A DNA stretch of 64,000 nt. It comes from Luteolibacter sp. LG18 (GTDB taxonomy: Bacteria; Verrucomicrobiota; Verrucomicrobiia; Verrucomicrobiales; Akkermansiaceae). The stretch spans positions 4,898,001 through 4,962,000 of the forward strand of contig NZ_AP024600.1 of NCBI RefSeq assembly GCF_036322585.1. The letters run 5' to 3'. The position numbers and the translations under genes are program-made. The notes beneath the pieces were generated by a model. It saw nothing but the letters and a program-made list of their open reading frames with translations. It did not search any database and was not told the DNA's origin. This document shows, piece after piece, positions 34,152 to 43,515 of the stretch (positions are counted from its first letter, which is position 1; each line of letters opens with the position of its first letter).

Positions 34152-35480
34152 ATGAACATTGTTGTCGAAAAGCAGCCCAAGTGCGTCGCCACCCTCCGCG
34201 TCGAGATTCCCGCCGAGCAGGTTTCCGGCGAGCGCGAGCGCATTGTCGCGGGTTACACCAAACAGGCCAAGCTGCCCGGTTTCCGCCCCGGCAAGGCCCC
34301 CCGCAAGGTCATCGAAAAGCGCTACGAGAAGGAAATCAGCGAGGAACTCCGCGACCGCCTGATGCAGGAAGGCTGCGATGAGGCGCTCCGCAAGGAGTCC
34401 CTGAAGGTGCTCGACTTCGGCGTGCCGGAGTCCACCGAATTCACCGCCGACGGCGGTTTCTCCTTCTCCACCCGCATTCTCCTCGCCCCGGAAATCACCC
34501 TTCCGGAGTACAAAGGCATCCCGGTGAAGGTCCCGGCCGTCGCCGTGCCGGATGAAGAACTCAACAAGCAGCTCGACGGCCTCCGCGAGCGTTTCGCCGA
34601 TTTCAACACGCTGGAAGGCCGCGCCCTCCAGACCGGTGACTTCGCCGTGATCGACTACACCTCGACCACCGAAGGCAAGCCGCTCGAGGAATTCCTCGGC
34701 AAGCCGGCCGGTTACATCGGCGGCCGCGAGGGCTTCTGGGTCCGCATCAACGACGACTCCTTCCTCCCGGGCTTCGCCGCCCAGCTCGTCGGCCTGAACG
34801 CCGGCGACAGCAAGGAAGTGACCGTGACCATCCCGGCCGATTTCCCGCTCTCCGACCTGCGCGAGAAGGAAGTGGTCTTCGCGGTGACCGTGAAGGAGCT
34901 CAAGGAAGCCGTGCTTCCGGAGCTGGATGACGAACTCGCCGCCAAGCTCGCCCCGGGCAAGACGCTGGAAGAGATCAAGACGATCATCCGCGACAACATG
35001 GAGCGCGAGCGCCGCCGCCAGATCGACGACCTCAAGGTCAACCAGATCGTGGAGCACTTCAACACGCAGGTCGAATTCGACGTGCCGGAAGAACTCCTCG
35101 CCCAGGAGACCCAGAACCAGGCCGACGCCATGGTCCGCCAGGGCATCCAGTCCGGTCTCTCCCAGGAAGAAGTCGAAGCCCAGCAGACCGAGATCTTCGC
35201 GAACGCCGGCAGCCAGGCGAAGTCGAACATCAAGACCAACTTCATCCTCCAGGAAATCGCCCGCGCCGAGAACATCAGCGTGAGCGACCAGGAGCTGGTG
35301 AACCACCTGGTGGCGATCGCCAACTCCCGCAAGCAGGCTCCGAAGAAGTTCATCCGCGACCTGCAGCGCTCCGGCCGCCTCCCGGGCGTGCGCAACTCGA
35401 TGCTCGTCGGCAAGGCGATCGACTTCGTGGTCGAAAACGCCAAGGTCGAGGAAACCAGCGAGCCGCTCGGCGAAGCCTGA
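34152..35480 (+). CDS. tig: trigger factor
   Basis: The 442-residue ribosome-associated chaperone and prolyl isomerase shows the ribosome-binding loop K-L-P-G-F-R-P-G-K-A-P near residues 37-47. An FKBP-type PPIase domain (about 150-235, G-D-F-A-V-I-D-Y, L-P-G-F-A-A-Q-L-V-G) and a long helical C-terminal domain (about 250-420) follow. Length is typical (about 430-450). The ATG at 34152 gives the expected N-terminus. It is followed by a terminator and then clpP, the common tig-clpP-clpX order. Confidence 0.96.
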   Translation: MNIVVEKQPKCVATLRVEIPAEQVSGERERIVAGYTKQAKLPGFRPGKAPRKVIEKRYEKEISEELRDRLMQEGCDEALRKESLKVLDFGVPESTEFTADGGFSFSTRILLAPEITLPEYKGIPVKVPAVAVPDEELNKQLDGLRERFADFNTLEGRALQTGDFAVIDYTSTTEGKPLEEFLGKPAGYIGGREGFWVRINDDSFLPGFAAQLVGLNAGDSKEVTVTIPADFPLSDLREKEVVFAVTVKELKEAVLPELDDELAAKLAPGKTLEEIKTIIRDNMERERRRQIDDLKVNQIVEHFNTQVEFDVPEELLAQETQNQADAMVRQGIQSGLSQEEVEAQQTEIFANAGSQAKSNIKTNFILQEIARAENISVSDQELVNHLVAIANSRKQAPKKFIRDLQRSGRLPGVRNSMLVGKAIDFVVENAKVEETSEPLGEA

Positions 35481-35526
35481 TTTTCCGGCCGCGGTGAACA
35501 CCGCGATCGAGATTCCTTTTAAAAAA

Positions 35527-35559
35527 GCGCCGGGTGCATCCACCCGGCGCTTTTGTTTT
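35527..35559 (+). terminator. intrinsic terminator after tig
   Basis: A perfect ten-base GC-rich stem (gcgccgggtg / cacccggcgc) with a CATC loop is followed by ttttgtttt. It separates tig from clpP transcriptionally. Confidence 0.9.
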
Positions 35560-35630
35560 GAAGAAGCCACCAAACTAGCCGCAAGGGGCCATTGACATTA
35601 CAGACGGGCGCGCCAAGGTCGGGGAGAACG

Positions 35631-36323
35631 ATGAACATTTCGCAGACGCCGAATTTTCCAAACGTCTCCCGCGCCATGGGTCCTCAAAACAGCTACTATG
35701 TCCCAGTCGTCGTCGAAAACGACGGCCGCGGTGAACGCTCCTTCGACATCTATTCCCGTCTTCTCAAGGACCGGATCATCTTCATCGGCACGCCGATCGA
35801 CGATTTCGTGGCGAACTCCGTGATCGCCCAGCTCCTCTTCCTCCAAATGCAGGATCCGAAGAAGGACATCCACATCTACATCAACTCGCCGGGTGGCTCG
35901 GTGACCGCCGGTCTGGCGATGTACGACACGATGCAGTTCCTGACCTGCGACGTGAACACCTACTGCATCGGCATCGCCGCCTCGATGGGCTCGGTGCTGC
36001 TCACCGCGGGCACCAAGGGCAAGCGCTACTGCCTGCCGAACTCCCACGTGATGATCCACCAGGTCTCCGGCGGTGCCCAGGGCACGGCCTCCGACGTGGA
36101 GCGCACCATCGGCTTCATGTTCAACCTGAAGAAGCGCCTCAACGGCATTCTCGCCAAGCACACCGGCAAGTCGGTGGAGCAGATCGAGCGCGATTCCGAC
36201 CGCGACAACTACATGAGCGCGGAAGAGTCCATGGCCTACGGTCTGGTCGACAAGGTGCTGGAAAGCCGCAAGCAACTCCCGGACGCGGTGCTTTCCGCGA
36301 TCGACGAGAAGAAGGAAGGCTGA
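35631..36323 (+). CDS. clpP: ATP-dependent Clp protease proteolytic subunit ClpP
   Basis: The 230-residue serine protease subunit has the catalytic serine in G-I-A-A-S-M-G-S, the histidine in S-H-V-M-I-H-Q and the aspartate in S-D-R-D-N-Y-M, with the handle region Y-I-N-S-P-G-G-S-V. The N-terminus carries about 20 extra residues compared with E. coli mature ClpP, perhaps a propeptide. ATG at 35631 follows a ggggag Shine-Dalgarno-like sequence, one of the few clear ones in the window. It forms the tetradecameric chamber served by ClpX encoded downstream. Confidence 0.97.
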   Translation: MNISQTPNFPNVSRAMGPQNSYYVPVVVENDGRGERSFDIYSRLLKDRIIFIGTPIDDFVANSVIAQLLFLQMQDPKKDIHIYINSPGGSVTAGLAMYDTMQFLTCDVNTYCIGIAASMGSVLLTAGTKGKRYCLPNSHVMIHQVSGGAQGTASDVERTIGFMFNLKKRLNGILAKHTGKSVEQIERDSDRDNYMSAEESMAYGLVDKVLESRKQLPDAVLSAIDEKKEG

Positions 36324-36350
36324 GCCTCTTTCGACAACAGTTCAAAGGAA

Positions 36351-36380
36351 GCGCCGGGTGGAAACATCCGGCGCTTTTTG
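36351..36380 (+). terminator. intrinsic terminator after clpP
   Basis: The stem gcgccgggtg / catccggcgc (one G-T pair) with a GAAA loop is followed by tttttg. The stem is nearly the same as that of the tig terminator. Confidence 0.88.
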
Positions 36381-36619
36381 TTTTCTCTTCGTAAGTAGTT
36401 CCTCCTTCAAGAGGGCGTCTCCAACTCCGCCTTTGCATCAAAGCCACCAGACCCATGCCGCTTTGACGATCCATGCCCACGCTGCATCGGTCTGGTTGGA
36501 AAGCACGGCACCCACCCCACCCTCCTGAAGGACGGCCGGAACGTGCGATTTCCACGAGATCACCCTTGCGCTTCTTCCTCCGGGACGGCGTCTTTTCCGC
36601 GTCCCGACCCATTTCTCCC

Positions 36620-37699
36620 GTGTCCGATTCCGCTGCTCCCCGTCATCACCGCGCCCTCGATGGGTTCCGCGGAGTGGCAATCGTGCTGGTGATGTGGAGC
36701 CACTTCATCACCGCGGGCGGACTGATCGACAAGGGCAACGCGTTCTTCCGGTTCCTCCACGGCGGGTTCACGGGCGTCGACATGTTCTTCGTGCTGTCCG
36801 GCTTCTTGATCACCGGCATCCTGCTGGATGCGCCGAAAACGGGCGGACGCTACTTTTCCGTCTTCTACCTGCGGCGGGCGGTGCGGATTTTCCCGCTCTA
36901 CTACGCGGTGTTGATCGGGGTCTTCCTGACCCGGCCCGCGGGTCCGGATTCGCCATGGTGGTACTGGCTCTTCGCCTCGAACCTCGGGGCGACGTGGAAG
37001 CACGATTGGCTGGTATCGCCCTCTGGCGTGAACCTGAGCCACCTGTGGTCGCTGGCGGTGGAGGAACAGTTCTACCTCGTCTGGCCGCTGCTGGTGCGGT
37101 GCCTTCCGCGGCGGGGGATCGAGCGGATCTGCCTGGCGTGCCTCGTAATCGCGCCGGTGGTTCATTTCGCGCTGCACTTTTCCGGGAACCCGGTGGGAGC
37201 GTACCTATTCACGGCCACGCGGTTGAACACGCTCGCCGTCGGAGCCTGGCTGGCGATCGTGTTCCGCGATCCGGCTCGGTGGGAGCACTGGATGGGACGG
37301 GCCCCGGCGGCGGCCGCGGTCAGTGGCGTGGCGATGCTGGCCGGAATCCTGTTTCCAGAGCAGGTGTCGCTGGTGCCGTTCTCGCCGTTTTTCTGGGGAG
37401 CGCTGCTAATGCTGGCACTACGGCAGGCTTCGCCCGTGTGGCGGATACTTTCCGGCAGCGGCTGGGTGGTGTTCGGAAAATTCAGCTACGGGCTGTATCT
37501 CCTTCATTACCTGTTCGATCCGTGGCTGAAGGACGTGGTGTTCGGGCGCTGGATCGTCGGGCTCACGGGCGGAGTCTCGATCGGCGCGGTGCTGATGTTC
37601 GTGGTGGTGGCGTTCGGACTGACGTTCGCCGGGGCGTGGGTGAGCTGGCAGGTGCTGGAGCGTCCGATGCTGTCGCTGAAGCGGTTCTTCCGCTACTGA
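36620..37699 (+). CDS. acyltransferase 3 family membrane protein (OafA/YrhL-like)
   Basis: The 359-residue integral membrane protein has about ten hydrophobic segments. The signature A-L-D-G-F-R-G-V-A-I-V-L-V near the N-terminus, M-W-S-H-F with the conserved histidine, F-F-V-L-S-G-F-L-I-T-G-I-L-L and R-R-A-V-R-I-F-P-L-Y-Y identify acyltransferase 3. Members O-acylate surface glycans. A GTG at 36620 is preferred to upstream ATG because the upstream sequence is non-hydrophobic, Pro/Arg-rich. Its position between clpP and clpX is unusual and it has its own upstream terminator-bounded space. Confidence 0.88.
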   Translation: MSDSAAPRHHRALDGFRGVAIVLVMWSHFITAGGLIDKGNAFFRFLHGGFTGVDMFFVLSGFLITGILLDAPKTGGRYFSVFYLRRAVRIFPLYYAVLIGVFLTRPAGPDSPWWYWLFASNLGATWKHDWLVSPSGVNLSHLWSLAVEEQFYLVWPLLVRCLPRRGIERICLACLVIAPVVHFALHFSGNPVGAYLFTATRLNTLAVGAWLAIVFRDPARWEHWMGRAPAAAAVSGVAMLAGILFPEQVSLVPFSPFFWGALLMLALRQASPVWRILSGSGWVVFGKFSYGLYLLHYLFDPWLKDVVFGRWIVGLTGGVSIGAVLMFVVVAFGLTFAGAWVSWQVLERPMLSLKRFFRY

Positions 37700-37851
37700 G
37701 ACGCCCGAAAAAACGAAGTCGCTTACGTGCATTCCCGCAGATCCGCTTCGAAAATCCCCCTTCCCGTTCCATTCCCGAATTTTCTCGTTTCTCGCGGCGT
37801 TTACTGGGGTAAGATCGCCTGCACCGAAGGAACCTCCTTCCCCCTTTCACC

Positions 37852-39132
37852 ATGGCCCGCGCTTCCAATCTCACGATGTGCTCGTTCTGCGGCAAGAGCC
37901 ACTCCGAGGTCAAAAAACTGATCGCCGGTCCGGGCGTTTACATCTGCAACGAATGCATCGAGGTCTGCTCGAACATCCTTGAAAAGGAACTCGCCGGCAC
38001 TCCCGGGAAGGGCAAAGGCACCGGCGACAAAGCCGGCAACCGCGTCCCCTCGCCCGCCGAGATCCGCGCCCGCCTAGACGAGCACGTGATCGGCCAGGAG
38101 CACGCGAAGAAGGTGCTCTCCGTCGCCGTCTACAACCACTACCAGCGCCTGCGCCAGGACGTGGCGAAGCTCGATGACGAGTTCAAGGACGTGGAGATCG
38201 AGAAATCGAACATCCTACTGCTCGGTCCGACCGGTTCCGGCAAGACCCTGCTCGCCCGCACGCTGGCCCGAGTGCTGGACGTTCCGTTCTGCATCGTGGA
38301 CGCCACCACTCTCACGGAAGCGGGCTACGTCGGCGAGGACGTGGAGAACATCATCCTGCGCCTGCTCCAGGCTTCCGATTTCGACGTTTCCCGCGCCGAG
38401 CGCGGCATCATCTACGTGGACGAGATCGACAAGATCGGTCGCAAGACCGAAAACGTCTCGATCACCCGCGATGTGTCCGGCGAGGGCGTGCAGCAGGCGC
38501 TGCTGAAGATCCTCGAAGGCACCGTCTGCAACGTGCCGCCGCAGGGCGGCCGCAAGCACCCGCAGCAGGAATACATCCAGGTGAACACGGAGAAGATCCT
38601 GTTCATCTGCGGTGGCGCCTTCGTGGGCTTGGAGGATATGGTGCGTCGCCGCCTCGGCCGGAACACCCTCGGTTTCCATGCCGAGAAGGACGGCGAGGAC
38701 CTCGACAATCCGAACGTGAACGTCCTTGAGAAGGTGCAGCCGGAAGACCTGCTGCACTTCGGGATGATCCCGGAATTCATCGGCCGCCTGCCGGTGATCT
38801 CCTCGCTGCGGAAGCTGACCGAGGACGAACTGATCTCCATCCTCACCGAGCCGAAGAACGCGCTGGTGAAGCAGTACGGCAAGCAGCTCGCCATGAACGG
38901 CGTGAAACTCCGCGTGACTCGCGATGCCCTGCGCGCGCTGGCCGAGGAGGCCGTGCGCCGCGGCACCGGCGCCCGCGCGCTGCGCTCGATCTTCGAACGC
39001 CTGATGCTGGACGTGATGTTCGATGTGCCCTCCCGCGGCGACATCGAGGCCGTCACGATCAACCGTCCGGTGGTTCAGGGCGAGCGCCCGCCGCTCATCC
39101 GCCGCCGCAGGGCGGACCAGGACGCGGCGTGA
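37852..39132 (+). CDS. clpX: ATP-dependent Clp protease ATP-binding subunit ClpX
   Basis: The 426-residue AAA+ unfoldase has an N-terminal C4 zinc-binding domain (C-S-F-C-G-K ... C-N-E-C), Walker A G-P-T-G-S-G-K-T near 124-131, Walker [10 protein letters not shown] near 185, and pore-loop and RKH segments including R-K-H-P-Q-Q-E-Y. The ClpP-contact loop reads L-G-F where I-G-F is common. Length is typical. The ATG at 37852 is well supported. It delivers substrates to ClpP from the gene upstream, separated from it by the acyltransferase gene. Confidence 0.97.
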   Translation: MARASNLTMCSFCGKSHSEVKKLIAGPGVYICNECIEVCSNILEKELAGTPGKGKGTGDKAGNRVPSPAEIRARLDEHVIGQEHAKKVLSVAVYNHYQRLRQDVAKLDDEFKDVEIEKSNILLLGPTGSGKTLLARTLARVLDVPFCIVDATTLTEAGYVGEDVENIILRLLQASDFDVSRAERGIIYVDEIDKIGRKTENVSITRDVSGEGVQQALLKILEGTVCNVPPQGGRKHPQQEYIQVNTEKILFICGGAFVGLEDMVRRRLGRNTLGFHAEKDGEDLDNPNVNVLEKVQPEDLLHFGMIPEFIGRLPVISSLRKLTEDELISILTEPKNALVKQYGKQLAMNGVKLRVTRDALRALAEEAVRRGTGARALRSIFERLMLDVMFDVPSRGDIEAVTINRPVVQGERPPLIRRRRADQDAA

Positions 39133-39196
39133 GGAAGTAGCAATGGTCACACGCACGGCCTCCGCGCCTCCGTTCTGTTAGAACGTGCCTTCTTTC

Positions 39197-40006
39197 ATGG
39201 CTGATCCAGTCATTCCCGACATGAACCCACGCCCACCGATGGGCGTGGTGGTGGCAGCGATCATCCTGATGGTGGCGGGTTTCGCGGCCATGTTCTCGAT
39301 GATTGTCGCGTGCTGGAGCAAAGGCGGGCCCTTCTTCAGCGCCCAACCCTTTGCGATCGCGGCGGGATACTTCCTGCTGCTGCGTGTGGGATTCGCATGG
39401 AAAGTCACGCGGTGGTTTGCAGTCATGACTACCGTGGGGGGACTTGCCGCCACGGCTTGGCTGCTTTGGACTCCATCCAGCAGCCCCATTTCCGCGTCCG
39501 ATTGGGTCCAGCTTGCCGCCACCTGTGGCGCGGGGGCACTTGTCTCCTGGAGCCTTTTCACACGAGAGGCCAGAGGATGGTTCACTGAGCACAACGACGC
39601 TCCCGTCAATCGGCGCTTGGCCTGGCCCCTGCTGGCATTGTCGGGACTGATCGCGGCGGCCTATGTCGGACAGACCGAAAGTTGGCGGAGTGACCTCACA
39701 CGGATGTTCGCGGTCAACACCACGTTTATCCTCAAGCGAGCCTCGGACGGCACCCGGCTCACCAACTTCCAAGTTCCGCCCCCTCCCTACCTGAAAAGCC
39801 CTTGGGGACAGTCCCTCACCCCAACGGTGAGCTATGACGTGAGGTATCCGGGAGACACAACCCAGGTTCAAGTGCATGGTCTCTCCAGCAATCCCGTTCC
39901 GGTGTTCTTTCAGGCCGACGGGATGACGTCCATCAACTACACCATCACTCCAGAAACCCCTGTCGAGGTGGAGATCCGCTTCGAAACACTGGATCGCGGA
40001 AAGTGA
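39197..40006 (+). CDS. membrane protein of unknown function
   Basis: The 269-residue product has about five hydrophobic segments in the first 160 residues (V-V-V-A-A-I-I-L-M-V-A-G-F-A, then A-I-A-A-G-Y-F-L-L-L and others) and a beta-rich C-terminal domain (about 175-269) likely outside the membrane. No family is recognised. ATG at 39197 is chosen over GTG at 39185. It stands alone between clpX and the S41 protease gene. Confidence 0.65.
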   Translation: MADPVIPDMNPRPPMGVVVAAIILMVAGFAAMFSMIVACWSKGGPFFSAQPFAIAAGYFLLLRVGFAWKVTRWFAVMTTVGGLAATAWLLWTPSSSPISASDWVQLAATCGAGALVSWSLFTREARGWFTEHNDAPVNRRLAWPLLALSGLIAAAYVGQTESWRSDLTRMFAVNTTFILKRASDGTRLTNFQVPPPPYLKSPWGQSLTPTVSYDVRYPGDTTQVQVHGLSSNPVPVFFQADGMTSINYTITPETPVEVEIRFETLDRGK

Positions 40007-40100
40007 TCCCCGACCAAAGCTCAAGGGGACAGAGAGTTAGGGGCTTCATAAACGATCTCCCTCTTCCCATCTTCCGGACCTCCTGCTAGGAATCGTGGCG

Positions 40101-41318
40101 ATGCGCGCGATCGCCTTTGCCCTCTGCCTTTCCTGTGGAATCTCCGCCGCGGAGACGAATGTCCCGCCGGACGCGGAGGAGACGGCTTATCCAGCGATCG
40201 AGCGCTTCGTGCAGGTGCTGGAGGCGGTGCGGAAGCGCCATCCGGACGTGGACAAGGTGACCTACGACCGCCTGGTGAACCACGCGTTGGAAGGCATGCT
40301 CGCCAGCCTCGATCCGCACTCCTCGTTCATCTATCCGGAAATGGCGGGAGCCCTTCAGAAGGGCGACGTCGATCCGCATCTGCCATCGCTGGGAATCACG
40401 CTCGGGCTGCGCGATGGCGGCCCGTATGTGGCCGGTGTGGACACGCGGGGACCCGGAGCGGATGCCGGGTTGCTGCCGGAGAGCGGCATTCTCAAGATCG
40501 ACGACCAGGACGTGCGTGATCTGCCGCTGCCGGACCTGATGGCGCGCTTGACCCGACCACCGGGGGAAATCTCGCGCTTGAGCGTGAAGTCGATGGACGC
40601 GCCGAAGCCGAAGGACGTGAAGCTCACCCACATCGTGGTCGAGACGAAGTCGCTGCCCGAAAGCCATCTCCTCGACCAAGCGAAGACCACCGGCTACGTG
40701 CGCCTCGCCCAGTTCGGCAACGGTTGTGCGAAGGAAATGGAGGCCGCACTCGATGACTTGGAAGACCAGGGCATGAAGTCGCTGGTGCTTGATCTGCGTC
40801 AAAATGGAGGCGGCAACCTCGATGAGACCGTGAGAATTCTCGGCCTGTTCCTGCCGCCATCGACCGCCGTGGTCACCACCATCGGCCGCGATGGCCAGAT
40901 CGGCGAGGCCATGAAGACGCCCGACCGCCAGCGCCGTCGCCGCGATTACCCGATCGTGGTGCTGGTGGACCGCATGTCCGCCTCGGCCTCCGAGCTCACC
41001 TCCGGCGCGCTGCAGGACTTGAAGCGCGCAAAGGTCATCGGCGAGCAAAGCTACGGCAAGGGCTCGGTGCAGAACATCATCCCGATGGGCGGCGGCACGG
41101 CGCTGCGGCTCACGATCGCGCATTACCACACCCCATCCGGCCGCACGCCGCACGGGATCGGGATCACGCCGGATGTGGTCATCCCCTTCAGCGATGAAGA
41201 TCGCGTGTGCTTTGATCTCTACCGCCACAAAGACTCGCTGAAGCCGGAGGAAGCCGCACGGCTGGCGAAATGGAAGGATCCAGTGATGGAGGCGGCGTTG
41301 AAGGCGCTGGCTCCATGA
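40101..41318 (+). CDS. ctpA: S41 family C-terminal processing protease
   Basis: The 405-residue protein has a signal peptide (about 1-19), an N-terminal helical region, a PDZ domain (about 95-175, L-G-I-T-L-G-L-R-D-G-G-P-Y-V) and an S41 peptidase domain. The catalytic serine lies in M-S-A-S-A-S-E-L-T-S-G-A-L and the lysine in G-E-Q-S-Y-G-K-G-S-V-Q. These proteases trim C-termini of envelope proteins. The ATG at 40101 begins the signal peptide, and a GTG six bases earlier is an alternative. It is followed by a small membrane protein gene 16 bases later. Confidence 0.92.
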   Translation: MRAIAFALCLSCGISAAETNVPPDAEETAYPAIERFVQVLEAVRKRHPDVDKVTYDRLVNHALEGMLASLDPHSSFIYPEMAGALQKGDVDPHLPSLGITLGLRDGGPYVAGVDTRGPGADAGLLPESGILKIDDQDVRDLPLPDLMARLTRPPGEISRLSVKSMDAPKPKDVKLTHIVVETKSLPESHLLDQAKTTGYVRLAQFGNGCAKEMEAALDDLEDQGMKSLVLDLRQNGGGNLDETVRILGLFLPPSTAVVTTIGRDGQIGEAMKTPDRQRRRRDYPIVVLVDRMSASASELTSGALQDLKRAKVIGEQSYGKGSVQNIIPMGGGTALRLTIAHYHTPSGRTPHGIGITPDVVIPFSDEDRVCFDLYRHKDSLKPEEAARLAKWKDPVMEAALKALAP

Positions 41319-41334
41319 ACTCCGCCCATTTCCC

Positions 41335-41637
41335 ATGAGCACTCCAAATCCCGAGTTTTGCAGAATCCCGCGCCCGCTGAAAATCGAGAACCTTCTCGCG
41401 GAAGTGGAGGACCCCAGGCCGCTTTCGCTCTGGCGGCGAGGGCTCCCCTATTTCCTGGGTGTGGCTTACGGGGCCATCGCCTGGATCGATGGCACACCGT
41501 TTTTCATGCTCTTCTGCGGCGTTCTGGCTGTCGTGTTTGCATTCCAGGACGTGGCCGCGGACCGGGCCAAGAAGCGCAACGCCGCGCTGGTGAAGCTGCT
41601 GCGGGAAATGGTGGAGATCGACGACACCCCGAAGTGA
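41335..41637 (+). CDS. small two-helix membrane protein
   Basis: The 100-residue product has two hydrophobic segments (about 42-58 and 60-78, W-I-D-G-T-P-F-F-M-L-F-C-G-V-L-A-V-V-F-A) flanked by charged ends. It has no recognised family. The start lies 16 bases after the S41 protease stop, so they may be co-transcribed. The coding call is supported by the clear membrane topology and the ATG. Confidence 0.6.
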   Translation: MSTPNPEFCRIPRPLKIENLLAEVEDPRPLSLWRRGLPYFLGVAYGAIAWIDGTPFFMLFCGVLAVVFAFQDVAADRAKKRNAALVKLLREMVEIDDTPK

Positions 41638-41740
41638 TCCGAACTCAAAAATTCGTGTTCATTCGCGTTCATTCGTGGTTTTGGATTCCGCCCGACTCCG
41701 CCCCCCCTGAAGACCCTCCTCGGCTGAAGCCTCCACTCCT

Positions 41741-42769
41741 TTGAAGACCCTCCTCGCCATCGAATCGTCCTGTGATGAAACCGCCGTCTCCATCGTGCGT
41801 GGCGAGGATGGCGTGCCCACGGAGATCCTGGCTTCGGAGATTTCCTCACAAATCGAGCTGCACCGCGTGCACGGCGGGGTGGTGCCGGAGCTGGCCTCGC
41901 GAAACCACTCGCTGAGATTGAGACCGCTGGTCGAGCAGGCCCTCGACCACGCAAAGCTGACCGTCGCGGACATCGACGCCTTCGCCGCCACCACCGGCCC
42001 CGGGCTGGCGTCCTCGCTTCTCATCGGCAGCACGGCGGCCAAGGCGCTCTCCTGCGCGACCGGCAAGCCGTTCCTCTCCATCAACCACCTCGAGGGCCAT
42101 CTGCTCTCTCCCTTCGTGGCCGAAACGCGGGTGCCGGAGCACCTCGCGCTGATCGTCTCCGGCGGCCACACCCTGCTGCTGGAGGTGAAGGGGCCGGGCC
42201 ATTACAGCAAACTCGGCGGCACCCGCGACGATGCCGCGGGCGAGGCCTACGACAAGGTCGGGAAGATGCTCGGCCTCCCCTACCCCGGCGGGCCGGAAAT
42301 CGAGAAAATCGCGCGCGAGGGCAATCCCGCCGCCTTCGATTTCCCGCGCTCGATGCTGCACGATCCGCACCACGACTTCTCGTTCTCCGGCCTCAAAACC
42401 GCCGTCCTCTACACCCTGCAGGGCCTCGGCGAGCCGCTGGAGGTCATCCAGAACCGCCAGACGGTGGCCGACCTCGCCGCCTCCTTCCAACAGGCGGTCA
42501 TCGAGATCCTCGTCGGCAAAACGATCAAGGCGGCGCGCAAGCACCGGCTGAAGATCATCGCCCTCTCCGGCGGAGTCAGCATGAACCGCACGCTCCGCGA
42601 AGCCTTCCAGGCCGCCTGCACCAAGCACGGCTTCCGGCTCGCGGTGGCCGCGCCCGCGCTGTGCACCGACAACGCCGCGATGATCGCCTTCGCAGCACTG
42701 CTGAGGCATCTCGGAGGGGAATCGAGCCCGCTCGATGCGGACATCGATCCGAACCTGCGGCTGGCATGA
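41741..42769 (+). CDS. tsaD: tRNA N6-adenosine threonylcarbamoyltransferase TsaD
   Basis: The 342-residue cytosolic enzyme transfers the threonylcarbamoyl group to A37 of ANN-decoding tRNAs. The metal ligands are in S-I-N-H116-L-E-G-H120 and the third in C-terminal T-D-N-A-A-M-I-A. The N-terminal L-A-I-E-S-S-C-D-E-T-A-V-S signature and the G-G-T-R-D-D-A-A-G-E-A-Y-D-K-V segment are diagnostic. A TTG at 41741 is used because the family signature follows immediately. Length is typical (about 340). Confidence 0.95.
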   Translation: MKTLLAIESSCDETAVSIVRGEDGVPTEILASEISSQIELHRVHGGVVPELASRNHSLRLRPLVEQALDHAKLTVADIDAFAATTGPGLASSLLIGSTAAKALSCATGKPFLSINHLEGHLLSPFVAETRVPEHLALIVSGGHTLLLEVKGPGHYSKLGGTRDDAAGEAYDKVGKMLGLPYPGGPEIEKIAREGNPAAFDFPRSMLHDPHHDFSFSGLKTAVLYTLQGLGEPLEVIQNRQTVADLAASFQQAVIEILVGKTIKAARKHRLKIIALSGGVSMNRTLREAFQAACTKHGFRLAVAAPALCTDNAAMIAFAALLRHLGGESSPLDADIDPNLRLA

Positions 42770-42825
42770 TGTCACAGGTTCCACGTTGACCATCTCCCCT
42801 AGGTGGGATTTCCTGTTGGGACGTC

Positions 42826-43461
42826 ATGGCCTACCGCACTTTCATCTTCGACTTCGACGGCACGCTCGCCGACACGCTCGAGGAATCCCGGTTGATCTAC
42901 AACCGCATGGCCCCGGATTACGGACTGCGGGAGGTGACCCAGGATGAAATCCACCACCTGCGCCATCTTTCGCTGAAGGAGCTGCTGGACCACCTGGACA
43001 TCCCGAAGCGCCGCGTCCCCTCGCTGCTGGCACGGGGCACCACCTTGATGCGGGCGAATATTTCCAAACTGCCGCTCATTCCCGGCATGGCCGAGGTGCT
43101 GCCCCAGCTCCGCACCCAGGCCCGCAGCTTCGGCATCCTGACCTCGAACGCGACCGCGAACGTGGACCTCTTCCTACGCGCCCACGGCCTGCGCGACCTG
43201 TTCGATTTCATCTCGTCCACCTCGAAGCTGACCGGCAAGGCCAAGCACCTCCGCGCGATCCGCAAGACCTTCTCGCTGGACGCCGGTGAGATGGTTTACG
43301 TCGGCGATGAAATCCGTGACATCAAGGCCTCGAAAAAGGCTGGCATCCCGGTGGCAGCGGTCACCTGGGGCTTCAACTCCGCCGAATCGCTCGCGGGCGA
43401 AAATCCGGAACATATTCTCTCCCGGCCGGACGAGTTCCTGCTTCTGACCGCAGACTCCTGA
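42826..43461 (+). CDS. HAD-superfamily hydrolase (phosphoglycolate-phosphatase-like)
   Basis: The 211-residue protein has motif I F-D-F-D-G-T-L-A, motif II L-T-S-N-A, the motif III lysine in S-K-L-T-G-K-A-K and motif IV V-G-D-E-I-R-D-I. A helical cap sits between motifs I and II. The pattern matches the PGP-like HAD-IA subgroup, and the substrate cannot be read from the sequence. It stands between tsaD and a convergent lipoprotein gene, with a shared terminator hairpin at the junction. Confidence 0.87.
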   Translation: MAYRTFIFDFDGTLADTLEESRLIYNRMAPDYGLREVTQDEIHHLRHLSLKELLDHLDIPKRRVPSLLARGTTLMRANISKLPLIPGMAEVLPQLRTQARSFGILTSNATANVDLFLRAHGLRDLFDFISSTSKLTGKAKHLRAIRKTFSLDAGEMVYVGDEIRDIKASKKAGIPVAAVTWGFNSAESLAGENPEHILSRPDEFLLLTADS

Positions 43462-43469
43462 AACACAAA

Positions 43470-43490
43470 CGGCCGGGAAATCCCCGGCCG
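43470..43490. terminator. hairpin between convergent genes
   Basis: cggccggg / (c)ccggccg arms around an AAAT loop, followed on the + strand by ttcgctttt. It lies between the HAD gene and the opposing lipoprotein gene and may serve both. Confidence 0.65.
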
Positions 43491-43515
43491 TTCGCTTTTC
43501 CCGGTGTGCCATCCC

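Noticed and set aside
36391..36415. Another GTAG-led hairpin after the clpP terminator
   Set aside because: The stem is only four base pairs (cctc/gagg) with a six-base loop and no partner, too weak to separate from chance.
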